Of a DNA stretch of 64,000 bases, positions 18,625 through 29,442 are shown piece by piece (the first letter of the stretch is position 1; each line of letters begins with the position of its first letter). The stretch is from Propionimicrobium sp. PCR01-08-3. GTDB taxonomy: Bacteria > Actinomycetota > Actinomycetes > Propionibacteriales > Propionibacteriaceae. The stretch lies in contig NZ_CP127390.1 in the NCBI RefSeq assembly GCF_030286045.1, forward strand, positions 930,001 through 994,000. The letters run 5' to 3'. The notes under the pieces were generated by a model, which was not told the DNA's origin, ran no database searches, and worked only from the letters and a program-made list of their open reading frames with translations. Made by a program: the position numbers and the translations under genes.

Positions 18625-18789
18625 TCATGCGGCGTGCAGCGGGGTGATCGCATAGATCTGTTCGGCCAGACGATCTCCGGCGAGCTCAAGGTCGTAGTGT
18701 GTTTGGAGATTGAGCCAGAACTGCGCTGTAGTGCCGAAGTACTTTCCGAGGCGCAGCGCAGTGTCGCCGCGGCAGTTCCGCTGGGGGCT
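18625..18789 (-). pseudogene. HigA-type antitoxin, C-terminal remnant
   Basis: Directly after the stop codon of the phosphatase gene the same frame resumes and reads GDTALRLGKYFGTTAQFW, then LNLQTHYDLELA, ending at TGA 18627-18625. This is the C-terminal half of a HigA/VapI-type addiction-module antidote (the DTALRLGKYFGT and FWLNLQTHYDLE blocks are diagnostic). The N-terminal helix-turn-helix start and any HigB toxin are missing. The piece has no start codon or ribosome binding site of its own, so it is most likely a decayed leftover of a toxin-antitoxin module. Confidence 0.75.
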
Positions 18790-20148
18790 TCAGCAGACCA
18801 GTTCGGCGGGAACCGGTCGTCCACTGGGGATAAGACCGGAAAGGTCAACGTCGACCCGGTGATTGCGGTCGGCGGTCGAGCCGAGCATCAGGTGGGCGCC
18901 GATACCCAGCGACTGCCAGCGGCTGCGGTAGATCCAGCGCAGCGCTTCCGGATCGCTCAGCCGCCAGAAGTTCACCAGATAGCCGCCCTCGAACAGGTGC
19001 ACCAAGGTGAAGCCGCCCGGATAGGCGGCACAGGCCGCGTTCTCCAGGTAGTGCGCATTGGTGTCGCCGAGATCGGCCCGGTTGCGCCGCATCCGGTGAG
19101 TGTGCCCGGCCAGGTGCAGGAAGACACCGGGAGCCTGGCGCTCGATCAGTTGCAGCCGCAGCCTGTCGCGTCCGCGCAGCATGAACTGGGGACCTGAGGC
19201 GGACGACCAGGCGGCATCGGTGGTCACCGGGTGATGGGTGCAGGCCAGCGTCGGGCGCTCCGGTTCGTGGATCAGCTCGGTCATGATCTGCTCGTACTGG
19301 TCGGGAGTGATCCAGCCGCCACCCGAGCCGCGGGTCGAATCCATCGCCAGCACCCGCAAGCCACTGGCCTCGGTCACGGTCTGAGTCTGCTGATAGCCGG
19401 CGAAGTACTCCCCGAAAGGATCGTCGTCGCGGCGTGGATGATCGTGATTGCCCCTGGTCGCGACCCAGTCGTGATTCTGGCGGCCGTAGCCGTCGAGCAG
19501 TTCGCGGGCGACGATGTTCTGCTCGGGGGCATTGTCGTAGGTGATGTCGCCGTTGGCGATCAGCAACGGATGCTGGTGCCTGCTCGTCAACTCGTCCAGT
19601 GCGGCGGCGGCCATGATGCGCGGGTAGTCGGCCTGATCGGCGTGCGGCAGCACCGAGGTGGGCAGTGCGCCCAACACGATGCCTTGCCGATGTTCCCCGA
19701 TGTGGATGTCGTTGACCACGGCAATTGTGCTGAGATAGCGGCCCTTCGGCAGCGTCAAGGTGGTGAACTGCCTGGTGCGTTCGCAGCAGCCGGCTGTCTT
19801 GGTCGGACGCAAGGCGGCAGCCGCGAGCTGCCCGTCGGATGACGCCCGGAACCGATAGGTGCAACCCGGTTCGAGCCCGCTGATCTCGACCACGTGATAG
19901 ACGCGAGGGGTCGGGTCGTCGTGCACCAGCTGCATGGGCCCGCCGACCTTGCCGATCATGACCTCGGTGCCCGCAGCTATCGGCTCGGGGATGGCGAGGC
20001 CGTATTTGGTGGCGTGGGTGACCCAGCTGATCACAGCGCTGGTAGGGGTGACGGTCAATACTTCGAGGTCGGTCACCAGAAGTCGGCCGCGTATCAGCGT
20101 GCTGGCCGGCGCTGCTTCGGTGGTAACCGTGCTCGTCTTGGGGTCCAC
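18790..20148 (-). CDS. Metallophosphoesterase (calcineurin-like), fibronectin-like N-terminal domain
   Basis: A 452-residue protein. A beta-sandwich region (about 20-135) with VTPTSAVISWVTH and GLEPGCTYRFRAS resembles the fibronectin/PAP N-terminal domain. It is followed by a metallophosphoesterase domain with VVNDIHIGEH (D-H), NGDITYD, TRGNHDHP (GNH-D), and LAGHTHRM. Together these suggest a purple-acid-phosphatase-like enzyme, though no signal peptide is evident. The start is taken as GTG 20148, with TAGATT (20162-20157) 8 nt upstream. The longer open frame runs into the divergent lipid-kinase gene and is not credible. Substrate unknown. Confidence 0.8.
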   Translation of the reverse strand: MDPKTSTVTTEAAPASTLIRGRLLVTDLEVLTVTPTSAVISWVTHATKYGLAIPEPIAAGTEVMIGKVGGPMQLVHDDPTPRVYHVVEISGLEPGCTYRFRASSDGQLAAAALRPTKTAGCCERTRQFTTLTLPKGRYLSTIAVVNDIHIGEHRQGIVLGALPTSVLPHADQADYPRIMAAAALDELTSRHQHPLLIANGDITYDNAPEQNIVARELLDGYGRQNHDWVATRGNHDHPRRDDDPFGEYFAGYQQTQTVTEASGLRVLAMDSTRGSGGGWITPDQYEQIMTELIHEPERPTLACTHHPVTTDAAWSSASGPQFMLRGRDRLRLQLIERQAPGVFLHLAGHTHRMRRNRADLGDTNAHYLENAACAAYPGGFTLVHLFEGGYLVNFWRLSDPEALRWIYRSRWQSLGIGAHLMLGSTADRNHRVDVDLSGLIPSGRPVPAELVC

Positions 20149-20156
20149 GACTGCCC

Positions 20157-20181
20157 AATCTACTCCGCCAGAAGGTAATGT
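20157..20181. promoter_or_regulatory. Compact divergent promoter pair
   Basis: Two genes start 41 bp apart in opposite directions. The minus-strand -10 is TAGATT (20162-20157) and the plus-strand -10 is TAATGT (20176-20181), each ending 8 nt before its start codon. The -35 zone of each promoter overlaps the other promoter, so mutually exclusive transcription is possible. Confidence 0.5.
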
Positions 20182-20189
20182 CCGTTGCC

Positions 20190-21143
20190 ATGGCTGCTGA
20201 CCCGCACCGCCGACAGGTTGTGACACTCGTCGTGAATCCGAAGGCAGGCCGGGCGCGGGCCATCCACGTGTTGCCGAAGGTCGAGAAAGCCCTGCGGAAT
20301 GGCCTGCCGGACTCGCAGATCCGCATCGTCCGCGCCACCTCGTATGAAGATGCCCGTAACCAGGCGAATCGGGCCGTCGCCGATTCGACGCCACCGGCCG
20401 AAGGCGGTCGTCCGGATGTGCTGGTGATGGTCGGCGGTGACGGCATGGCCGCTCTCGGGCTGAACGCTTGTGCCGGCAGCCCTGTGCGGCTGGCGGTTAT
20501 CCCGATGGGGACCGGAGACGACTTCGTCCATGGCGCGGGGATGCCACGCAAACCTATGGACGCGGTACAGGCGATCATCAACGGCCGTACCAAGTTCATC
20601 GACCTGTCGTTGGTCACCGGCGACATCGTGGGCGGTGACACGCAGCGTTACGTGGGGTCCATCGTGTCGACCGGCTACGACGCGATGGTCAATCACCGGG
20701 TCAACAAGATGAAGGTGCGGTTCGGGACGCTGTCGTACGCCTGGGCGCTGCTCGCCGAAATGGCGGAGCTTCGTCCGCGCAACTACCGGCTGGTCATCGA
20801 CGGTGAACGGCTGGAAACCCGCGCAGTCATCGCTGCGGTGGGCAACGCCGGATATGTGGGCGGCGGCATCCATCTCACCCCGGCAGCCGATGTTACCGAC
20901 GGCCTGCTCGACATCATGCTGATCGCTCCGGTCAGCCGATGGACTTTGATCAGGCTCTTCCCGCTGCTGTTCCGCACCGGCTTCGTCAAGCACCCGGCCA
21001 TCACCCAGCGTCGCGCCCGCGAGGTCATCGTCGACGGAGACGATCTGGTTCCGATGGCCGACGGTGAAGAACTGGGCCGGGCGCCGCTTCGGGTCCGCTG
21101 TGAACCGGGTGCGTTGACTATCGTGGTGGGCGATGACGAATAA
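20190..21143 (+). CDS. Diacylglycerol/lipid kinase family protein (DagK/YegS-like)
   Basis: ATP-dependent lipid kinase. The protein has about 317 residues, with the nucleotide-binding VVNPKAGRARA (about 12-22), VMVGGDGMAALGLN (GGDG motif) and PMGTGDDFVHGAG, all hallmarks of the DAGK catalytic domain, and a C-terminal beta-sandwich. It probably phosphorylates diacylglycerol or another membrane lipid. ATG 20190 is preferred over 20178 because of the conserved N-terminus and spacing to TAATGT (20176-20181). Its last 11 bp overlap the start of the helicase gene, so the two are probably co-transcribed. Confidence 0.88.
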   Translation: MAADPHRRQVVTLVVNPKAGRARAIHVLPKVEKALRNGLPDSQIRIVRATSYEDARNQANRAVADSTPPAEGGRPDVLVMVGGDGMAALGLNACAGSPVRLAVIPMGTGDDFVHGAGMPRKPMDAVQAIINGRTKFIDLSLVTGDIVGGDTQRYVGSIVSTGYDAMVNHRVNKMKVRFGTLSYAWALLAEMAELRPRNYRLVIDGERLETRAVIAAVGNAGYVGGGIHLTPAADVTDGLLDIMLIAPVSRWTLIRLFPLLFRTGFVKHPAITQRRAREVIVDGDDLVPMADGEELGRAPLRVRCEPGALTIVVGDDE

Positions 21144-23883
21144 TGTGGACGCCCCATCGAGCGAGCTGGTCGCCGAATTCTCTGCCGGCTACTCCTTTGC
21201 CTTCGACGACTTTCAGACCGACGCCTGCCGCAAGCTGAGCGCTGGCCGCGGGGTGCTGGTCGCTGCGCCGACCGGGTCGGGCAAGACCGTGGTCGGCGAG
21301 TTCGCTTGCTGGCTCGCCCTGAAGCAGGGCACCAAATGTTTCTACACCACGCCGATCAAGGCGCTCAGCAACCAGAAATTTCATGACTTGGTCGCCCGCC
21401 ACGGCGCCGACAACGTCGGCCTGCTCACCGGCGACACCTCGCTCAACTCCGAAGCACCGATCGTGGTGATGACCACTGAGGTGCTGCGCAACATGATTTA
21501 CGCCAGATCGCACACGCTGAGCGGGCTGAGCTATGTGGTGATGGACGAGGTGCATTATCTCGCCGACCGATTCCGCGGGCCCGTGTGGGAAGAAGTGATC
21601 CTCGGGCTGGCCGAATCGGTGCAGCTGGTCGCCTTGTCGGCGACCGTCAGCAATGCCGAGGAGTTCGGCGAATGGCTGGATGAGGTGCGCGGCGGGGTCG
21701 ACGTCGTGGTCAGCGAGCGGCGGGTCGTGCCGCTGTTCCAGCATGTGCTGGTCGGCCGCAAACTCCACGATCTGTTCGCGGACGAGGGGCCGACCGCGCT
21801 GCCGGGATCGTCGGTGAGGCCCGAGGTGAACCCCGAATTGCTGCGGCTGGCCAAGGCGGAATCGCGCACCATGCGCGACGACTCCAGGCGGATGCGTGGC
21901 CGGCGCGTCCGGGGAAAGATCGAGGCCCGGAACCGGGCAAGCGGAGGACCAACGGTTCGTCCGCCCCGCAGGGACGGTGCCGTGGAAGCATTGCATCAAC
22001 AAAATCTGTTGCCCGCGATCTTCTTCATTTTCAGCAGGCAGGGCTGCGACCAGGCTGTCCGCCAGCTGCTCGGCTCCGACATCAACCTCACCAACCGGGC
22101 CGAACGCGAGAAGTTGCTGCGGATCGCCGACAAGCATGCAGGCTCGCTGACCGCGGCCGACAAACGCGCGCTCGACTGGGACACCTTCATCAAGGCGCTG
22201 GGCAGGGGCATCGCCGCCCACCACGCGGGCCTGCTGCCGGTGTTCAAGGCGATCGTCGAGGAGGGTTTCGTCCAGGGTCTGGTGAAGGTGGTTTTCGCCA
22301 CCGAGACGCTGGCATTGGGCATCAACATGCCCGCCCGCACCGTGGTCGTCGAGAAACTCGTCAAATACAACGGCGAGACCCATGCCGAACTGACCCCTGG
22401 TGAATACACCCAGCTCACCGGACGCGCCGGACGCCGGGGCATCGACGTCGAGGGTCACGCGGTCGTCTTCTGGCAGCCAGGAATGGATCCTCGGTCACTT
22501 GCCGGGCTGGCGTCCAGGCGCACCTATCCGCTGAGGTCGAGCTTCGCGCCGACCTACAACATGGCAGTCAACCTGGTGGGTTCGGTCGGCAGAAACCGGG
22601 CCCGCGCACTGCTCGAACAAAGCTTCGCCCAGTTCCAGACGGACAAGAAGGTCGTGGCGCTGGCTCGCCAGGCCGGCCGCGACGAAACCAGGGCGGAGCA
22701 GCTGTGGGCCGAAGCGCAATGCGACCGGGGTGACTTCCGCGAATACGCGGAACTGCGTGACCGCATCGGCGCACTGGAATCCGAAGTGGCCAGGGAACGC
22801 AAACGCGACCATCGCACCGAGATCATCGATTCGCTGCAGGCCCTCGAACAGGGCGACGTGTTCTGGGTGCCTGCCGGTAAACACCAGGGCTGGGCGGCAG
22901 TCGTCGTGCCGGCCCGCGGACACCAGCCCTGGCCGAAGGTGATGACCGCAGGCCGCCAGATCGTCGACTTGGCCGAGCACGACGTGAACCAACCGGTGGC
23001 CGCGACCTCCCGGGTGCGGGTGCCGAGGAAATTCGACGTCAGGTCGGCTGCCGACCGCAGGCAGTTGGCGAATTCGCTGCAGGCCAGGGCCGAATCCTTG
23101 GGCGACAGGCCGCCCAAGGCCGGGCGTCCGAAGGCGGACGCGGAGTTGGCCAACGAGATCGCCGATCTGCGTGCCCAGCTGCGGGCTCACCCCTGCCATT
23201 CCTGCCCGGACCGTGAGCAGCATGCCAGGGCCGCCGAACAGGCACTCAGGTTGAGCCAGGGTCATCAGCGCACCCGGACGAAAGCCCGGGCGCGTGCCCA
23301 GTCGATCGCGAACCGCTTCGACCGCATCTGCGGCGTGCTGGACTCGCTCGGCTATCTCGACGGCGACCGGCAGACCGAGCGCGGCGCGATGCTGGCTCGC
23401 ATCTACAACGAGCTCGACCTGCTGGTCACCGAATGCATCCGCGAGGGCGTCTTCGACGGCCTGGAGGTGCCAGCTCTGGCGGCTGTGCTGTCGAGCCTGG
23501 TCTATGAGTCGCGGGGTGACCAACAGGGCCGGATGCATATGATGCCCGATTCGGCGAGCGAGCAGGCACAGTCGAAGGTCCGCAGGATCTGGCGTGATCT
23601 GGGCATGGTGGAGCGCGACAACCGGGTCGATCGCACCGAGGCTCCCGATATCGGCTTTGCCGAGCCTGCCTATCAGTGGGCATCGGGGGCCGGACTGGCC
23701 GAGGTATTGGACGCGAGCGGATTGCCGGCCGGCGACTTCGTCCGCTGGGTACGGCAGGTCATCGACCTCGCCGGGCAGATCTCCAAGGCCCCCGGCGCAG
23801 GTCAGCTGGCGGGAACTTGTCAGCAGCTGGTGCATGTGATGCGCCGCGACATCGCCGACTTCGCCGACCCGGACGACGAGTGA
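21133..23883 (+). CDS. helY: Ski2/Mtr4-like DEAD/DEAH RNA helicase HelY
   Basis: Superfamily II helicase of the actinobacterial HelY group. The 916-residue protein has Walker A APTGSGKT (about 44-51), DEVHYLAD (motif II), LSATVSN (motif III), a second RecA domain with LALGINMPART and QLTGRAGRRGID (motif VI), and a C-terminal DSHCT domain (about 700-916). It is probably involved in RNA processing or decay. Its ATG 21133 lies inside the end of the lipid-kinase gene (11-bp overlap), implying translational coupling. The gene precedes hisF by 31 bp. Confidence 0.93.
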   Translation: MTNNVDAPSSELVAEFSAGYSFAFDDFQTDACRKLSAGRGVLVAAPTGSGKTVVGEFACWLALKQGTKCFYTTPIKALSNQKFHDLVARHGADNVGLLTGDTSLNSEAPIVVMTTEVLRNMIYARSHTLSGLSYVVMDEVHYLADRFRGPVWEEVILGLAESVQLVALSATVSNAEEFGEWLDEVRGGVDVVVSERRVVPLFQHVLVGRKLHDLFADEGPTALPGSSVRPEVNPELLRLAKAESRTMRDDSRRMRGRRVRGKIEARNRASGGPTVRPPRRDGAVEALHQQNLLPAIFFIFSRQGCDQAVRQLLGSDINLTNRAEREKLLRIADKHAGSLTAADKRALDWDTFIKALGRGIAAHHAGLLPVFKAIVEEGFVQGLVKVVFATETLALGINMPARTVVVEKLVKYNGETHAELTPGEYTQLTGRAGRRGIDVEGHAVVFWQPGMDPRSLAGLASRRTYPLRSSFAPTYNMAVNLVGSVGRNRARALLEQSFAQFQTDKKVVALARQAGRDETRAEQLWAEAQCDRGDFREYAELRDRIGALESEVARERKRDHRTEIIDSLQALEQGDVFWVPAGKHQGWAAVVVPARGHQPWPKVMTAGRQIVDLAEHDVNQPVAATSRVRVPRKFDVRSAADRRQLANSLQARAESLGDRPPKAGRPKADAELANEIADLRAQLRAHPCHSCPDREQHARAAEQALRLSQGHQRTRTKARARAQSIANRFDRICGVLDSLGYLDGDRQTERGAMLARIYNELDLLVTECIREGVFDGLEVPALAAVLSSLVYESRGDQQGRMHMMPDSASEQAQSKVRRIWRDLGMVERDNRVDRTEAPDIGFAEPAYQWASGAGLAEVLDASGLPAGDFVRWVRQVIDLAGQISKAPGAGQLAGTCQQLVHVMRRDIADFADPDDE

Positions 23884-23914
23884 TCAGCCGGTGGGCATCC
23901 TCTAACCTGTGATC

Positions 23915-24682
23915 ATGGCCGTAGCGATTCGCGTGATTCCCTGTCTCGATGTGACCGACGGCCGGGTGGTGAAGGGAGTCAACTTCCAGAACCTTCGCGA
24001 CGCCGGTGACCCGGTCGAATTGGCGGCCCGCTACAACGAACAGGGTGCCGATGAGATTACTTTTCTCGACATTTCCGCATCGTCGAGTGGACGCGAGACC
24101 ACCCGCGAGGTCGTCACCCGCTGCGCCGAGACCGTGTTCATTCCGCTGACCGTGGGCGGGGGAGTGCGCAGCGCGGACGATGTGGACGCCCTGCTGCGCT
24201 GTGGCGCCGACAAAGCAGGCATCAACACCGGCGCCATCGCCCGCCCCCGCGTCATCGACGAGATCACCGGACGCTTCGGCAATCAGGTGCTGGTGCTCAG
24301 CCTGGACGCACGGCGCGAACCCGGCATGCCTTCTGGCTATGGCGTGACCACCCACGGCGGCCGCACATCGGCCGGACTGGACGCCATCGAGTGGGTGAAG
24401 GAGGCCTGCGCCCGCGGCGTGGGCGAGGTGCTGCTCAACTCGATGGACGCCGACGGCACCACCGACGGCTTCGACCTCGAGATGATCGAGGACGTCCGCA
24501 CAGTCATCGATGTGCCGCTGATCGCGTCGGGTGGCGCGGGCAAGGCCGAGCACTTCGTGGCTGCCGCCCGTGCCGGTGCCGACGCGGTGCTCGCGGCCAG
24601 CGTCTTCCACTTCGGTGTGCTCACCGTCGCCGAGGTCAAGCACGCCCTCGACCAGGCAGGTTTCCCGGTCCGGCTCGCGTAA
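23915..24682 (+). CDS. hisF: Imidazole glycerol phosphate synthase cyclase subunit HisF
   Basis: Cyclase half of the HisFH complex; makes IGP and AICAR in histidine synthesis. The 255-residue TIM barrel has [16 protein letters not shown] at the N-terminus (catalytic Asp in CLDV), LTVGGGVRS and, near residue 130, the second catalytic Asp (SLDARR). [10 protein letters not shown] is the C-terminal phosphate site. ATG 23915 is chosen over GTG 23909 because the protein then begins at the usual [15 protein letters not shown] (23903-23908) ends 6 nt upstream, consistent with a leaderless mRNA. No other his gene is adjacent. Confidence 0.96.
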   Translation: MAVAIRVIPCLDVTDGRVVKGVNFQNLRDAGDPVELAARYNEQGADEITFLDISASSSGRETTREVVTRCAETVFIPLTVGGGVRSADDVDALLRCGADKAGINTGAIARPRVIDEITGRFGNQVLVLSLDARREPGMPSGYGVTTHGGRTSAGLDAIEWVKEACARGVGEVLLNSMDADGTTDGFDLEMIEDVRTVIDVPLIASGGAGKAEHFVAAARAGADAVLAASVFHFGVLTVAEVKHALDQAGFPVRLA

Positions 24683-24902
24683 ACGAGCGTGCGGATTCTT
24701 CCTCGATCGGTCTGTGCACCGCGACCGTGAGCGTGACGCCGGAGCGAAGCAGCATGATTGCGGAAGTTCTTGCACGCCACAGCCCTCGACCCAAGACTTG
24801 AGCGGCCATCGGAGATAACGAATGCACCTGGAGCTTGCCTCGTCCGAACGGGCACATGTTCGCATAGCGAGATGACTTTTGGGGCGATCGGCGACCCGTG
24901 CC
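24683..24902. other. Intergenic stretch between hisF and the ilvB leader
   Basis: About 220 bp with no gene recognised. It presumably holds the ilvBNC promoter, but no convincing -35/-10 pair could be chosen. A CGAAC...GTTCG pair at 24845-24862 has an 8-nt spacer, too wide for a LexA box. Confidence 0.35.
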
Positions 24903-24947
24903 ATGATGAATCTCGTGCAAAACCGACAGGGTCTCGTACTTAACTAG
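24903..24947 (+). CDS. ilvBNC leader peptide (Leu/Val-rich)
   Basis: A 14-codon open frame, [14 protein letters not shown] then TAG, about 100 nt before ilvB. It has an LV pair early and an LVL run at its end (codons CTC, GTA, CTT). Clustered codons for the pathway end products just before a hairpin and terminator are the hallmark of translational attenuation. The stop codon overlaps the first base pairs of the downstream 12-bp hairpin. The ribosome binding site is weak (GGGG about 20 nt upstream). Too short for routine gene callers; strength comes from the arrangement rather than from similarity. Confidence 0.75.
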   Translation: MMNLVQNRQGLVLN

Positions 24948-25008
24948 CGCTTCGTCGAACACCGACGAAGCGCTCCCTCGCCTGCCATCGCGGCAGCGGG
25001 GGTTTTTT
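24946..25008 (+). promoter_or_regulatory. Transcription attenuator of ilvBNC
   Basis: A perfect 12-bp hairpin (AGCGCTTCGTCG 24946-24957 with 24963-24974, 5-nt loop) is followed without a gap by a terminator hairpin (24975-25002, 11 bp with one bulge) and six T residues (25003-25008). Ribosome behaviour on the leader peptide presumably decides between structures. A clear antiterminator pairing was not identified by eye. Confidence 0.8.
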
Positions 25009-25047
25009 ATTGCAACGGGCCTGTCTTCACACAGAAAGGAAACGCCG

Positions 25048-26792
25048 ATGGCTAAGAAGCCAGCCGATCTGCCGATCATGACCGGGGCACAGGCGCTCGT
25101 CGCGTCCTTGGAGCGTTGCGGCGTGGAAGTAGCCTTCGGTATTCCGGGCGGGGCCATTTTGCCCGCCTATGATCCTCTCTTCGACTCGTCCATCCGGCAC
25201 ATCCTGGTGCGCCACGAGCAGGGCGCCGGACATGCCGCCGAGGGCTACGCCGTGGCCACCGGCAAGGTCGGGGTCTGTATCGCCACATCCGGCCCGGGAG
25301 CCACCAACCTGGTGACCGCGATCGCCGACGCCAACCTCGACTCGGTGCCGATCGTCGCCATCACCGGACAGGTCAATTCCGCGTTCATCGGCACCGATGC
25401 ATTTCAAGAGGCCGACATCCGCGGCATCACGATGCCGGTCACCAAGCACAACTTCTTGATCAAGAAGACCGAGGACATTCCCGAGGCCATCAAGGCGGCC
25501 TTCCACATTGCCTCGACCGGGCGTCCCGGCCCGGTGCTGGTCGACATCTCCAAGGATGCGCTGGCCAGCAGCGCGCCGTTCGATTATGACGATGAGCTGA
25601 AGCTGCCCGGCTACAAGCCCAACACCCAGCCGCACAATCGGCAGGTGAAAGAGGCCGCCAGGCTGATCTGCCAGTCGAAGCGCCCGGTGCTCTACATCGG
25701 CGGTGGCGTGGTCAAGGCGCGCGCCTGGCAAGAACTGGCCGATCTGATCGAACTCGCCGACATTCCGATCGTCACCACCTTGATGGCGCGCGGTGTCTTC
25801 CCGGACGACGACCCGCTGCACATGGGCATGCCGGGCATGCACGGGTCGGTTTCGGCGGTCGGTGCCTTGCAGAAGGCCGACCTGTTGATCGCGATCGGCA
25901 CCCGTTTCGACGACCGGGTGACCGGTAACCTCGATTCGTTCGCACCCGAGGCGAAGATCATTCACGCTGACATCGATCCGGCGGAGATCGGCAAGAACAG
26001 GGTCGTCGATGTGCCGGTGGTGGGCGACGCGAAGGTCTTCCTCTCCGGTCTGGTGGATGCGTTGCGGCATGAGCAGATTCCCGGCTACGAGCCGTGGATC
26101 AGCTATCTGCAAGGCCTGAAAGAGCGCTACCCGGTCGGCTGGACCGAAAGCGAAGACGAGTACCTGAGCCCGCAATATGTCATCAAGAGGATCGGCGATA
26201 TCGCCGGGGATGATGCTATTTACGTGACCGGGGTCGGCCAGCATCAGATGTGGTCGGCCCACTTCCTGCCGTTCGCGAAGCCGGGCAAGTGGTTGACCTC
26301 GGGTGGGGCAGGGACGATGGGCTACTGTGTCCCGGCCGCGATGGGCGCCAAGGTCGGGATGCCCGACAAGGTGGTGTGGGGCATCGATGGCGATGGATGC
26401 TTCCAGATGACCAATCAGGAACTGGTGACCTGCGCGCTCAACAACATCCCGGTCAAGATCGCGATCATCAACAACAACGTGCTGGGCATGGTCCGCCAGT
26501 GGCAGACGTTGTTCTACGAGGGCCGCTACTCCAACACCAATCTGCAGAGTTCGTCGGTGCCCAACTTTCCGTTGCTGGCAGAGGCAATGGGTTGCGTCGG
26601 ATTAAGAGCAAGCACTCCGGACGAGGTCGACGACGTGATCAACCAGGCCATGGCCATCAACGATCGTCCGGTTGTAGTCGAGTTCGTGTGCAGCAAGGAA
26701 GCGATGGTCTGGCCGATGGTTGCGGCCGGCACCAGCAATGACGACATCAAGATCGCCCGCGACATGGCGCCGGCGTGGCAGGAGGAAGTGCT

Positions 26793-26796
<4 letters not shown>
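25048..26796 (+). CDS. ilvB: Acetolactate synthase large subunit
   Basis: TPP- and FAD-dependent enzyme forming acetolactate or acetohydroxybutyrate, the first common step to valine, leucine and isoleucine. The 582 residues show [12 protein letters not shown], the TPP-activating Glu in [14 protein letters not shown], the FAD-domain region about 200-350, and [12 protein letters not shown] with INNNVLGMV (TPP/Mg site). The start ATG 25048 follows AGAAAGGA. First gene of ilvBNC, behind the leader and attenuator. Its stop overlaps the ilvN start (GTGA). Confidence 0.97.
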
Positions 26797-28380
<1,584 letters not shown>

Positions 28381-28413
28381 TCGAGCCCCGGGCAACGGAT
28401 CAATCCGATCGAC

Positions 28414-28439
28414 GGCGGTCTTCCTCATGGGAGGCCGCC
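28414..28439 (+). terminator. Terminator of ilvBNC
   Basis: An 11-bp stem (28414-28424 with 28429-28439, two G-T wobbles) with a TCAT loop, followed by a T-rich stretch (GTTGTTTCTATT), 33 nt after the ilvC stop. Confidence 0.75.
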
Positions 28440-28785
28440 GCCGGTTGTTTCTATTCCGGACGAGGATGGGGCACTGGCATGAGCATCAAAAAAGGTGGCA
28501 GCGCTCGCCTGCGCTTTCAGACGCTCTGCCGTAACTGAGTCCGCTGCTGTTGCAACGCAATGCGAGTGAACTCAGTTTGGGCGAGTCATCGGGCATGAGG
28601 GCGAGCGAACTTGCCTGACGGCGAGTGACTGCGGTTTGTAGGAAGGGCGATCACATCTTGGTTGGATGATGGCCGATCGCTGGTGGCGCGGCGCCCGGTC
28701 GGGACGCTGGTAGCCCTGTGCTCAAAGCGGCGTAGACCGAGGGCAATAGGATGGCAGCACGCGACGAACAGTAACGGGGTGAACA
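28440..28785 (+). other. Intergenic stretch upstream of the NfeD-like gene
   Basis: No gene recognised. AACTGAGT near 28534 and ACTCAGTT near 28568 form an 8-bp inverted pair. A TAGGAT hexamer (28747-28752) is a plausible -10 for the next gene, giving a leader of about 27 nt. Confidence 0.35.
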
Positions 28786-29343
28786 ATGACGGTCTTCTGG
28801 ATTATCGGCGGGGTCGGCATCGCACTGCTGCTGCTCGCGTTGTTCGTCGGCGATGTGCTGGAGGGAGCCCTCGAACTGGACGGCGTCCCGATCTTCGACG
28901 CACTCGATTCCGACATCTTCTCCACCGCGGGCATCGCCGGCCTGCTGGGCGGATTCGGTTTCGGCGGCGCTATCGGGCTGGAACTCTTCGGGCACCAGAT
29001 GGCCATCGCCATCGCGATAGGCGTCGTCGTGGGCGTGCTGCTCGGCTGGGGCGCCGGCAAGCTCACCGGCTTGTTCCGCAACCAGGGCAGCGATGTGGCG
29101 CCCAGCACGGCGTCCCTCATCGGAGCCGAGGCACTGGTGCTGACCGCGATCCCCGAAGGCGGCTACGGCCAGATCAGATTGCAATACGGCGGTCACACGC
29201 ACACCCTGAACGCCAAGGGCCCGGTGGCCCTGGACGCAGGCACCCGAGTCTGGATCTCCGGTGTGCTGTCGGCGACCTCCGTCGAGGTCCGCCCGGTGGA
29301 CGCGCTGGGCAGCGCGGGCGGATCCGGCGTCCTCGATATCTGA
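28786..29343 (+). CDS. NfeD-like membrane protein (flotillin partner)
   Basis: A 185-residue protein with an N-terminal helix (about 4-24), two further hydrophobic segments (about 45-60 and 70-92) and a soluble C-terminal beta domain (about 105-175; ASLIGAEALVLTAIPEGGYGQI, then AGTRVWISGV) that looks like the OB-fold of NfeD proteins. Such proteins are often encoded beside flotillins and probably work with them at the membrane. The start ATG 28786 follows GGGGTGA; a TAGGAT -10 lies at 28747. The flotillin gene begins 99 bp downstream, probably in the same operon. Confidence 0.75.
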   Translation: MTVFWIIGGVGIALLLLALFVGDVLEGALELDGVPIFDALDSDIFSTAGIAGLLGGFGFGGAIGLELFGHQMAIAIAIGVVVGVLLGWGAGKLTGLFRNQGSDVAPSTASLIGAEALVLTAIPEGGYGQIRLQYGGHTHTLNAKGPVALDAGTRVWISGVLSATSVEVRPVDALGSAGGSGVLDI

Positions 29344-29442
29344 CCTGTCGTCCGATGGGCCCGCTGCCGGTAGGGTGAGTGGCAAGCACGTAGATAAATA
29401 GCGAACGTACAGCCGGCACGTAACAACGCAAAGGAGCCTGCA

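Noticed and set aside
18845-20641. 598-codon minus-strand frame overlapping the metallophosphatase and lipid-kinase genes
   Set aside because: The other frame carries all metallophosphoesterase motifs; this one is low-complexity Arg/Pro/Ala sequence typical of a shadow.
24845-24862. Possible LexA box CGAAC...GTTCG before the ilvB leader
   Set aside because: The spacer is 8 nt instead of 4 and no damage gene follows.
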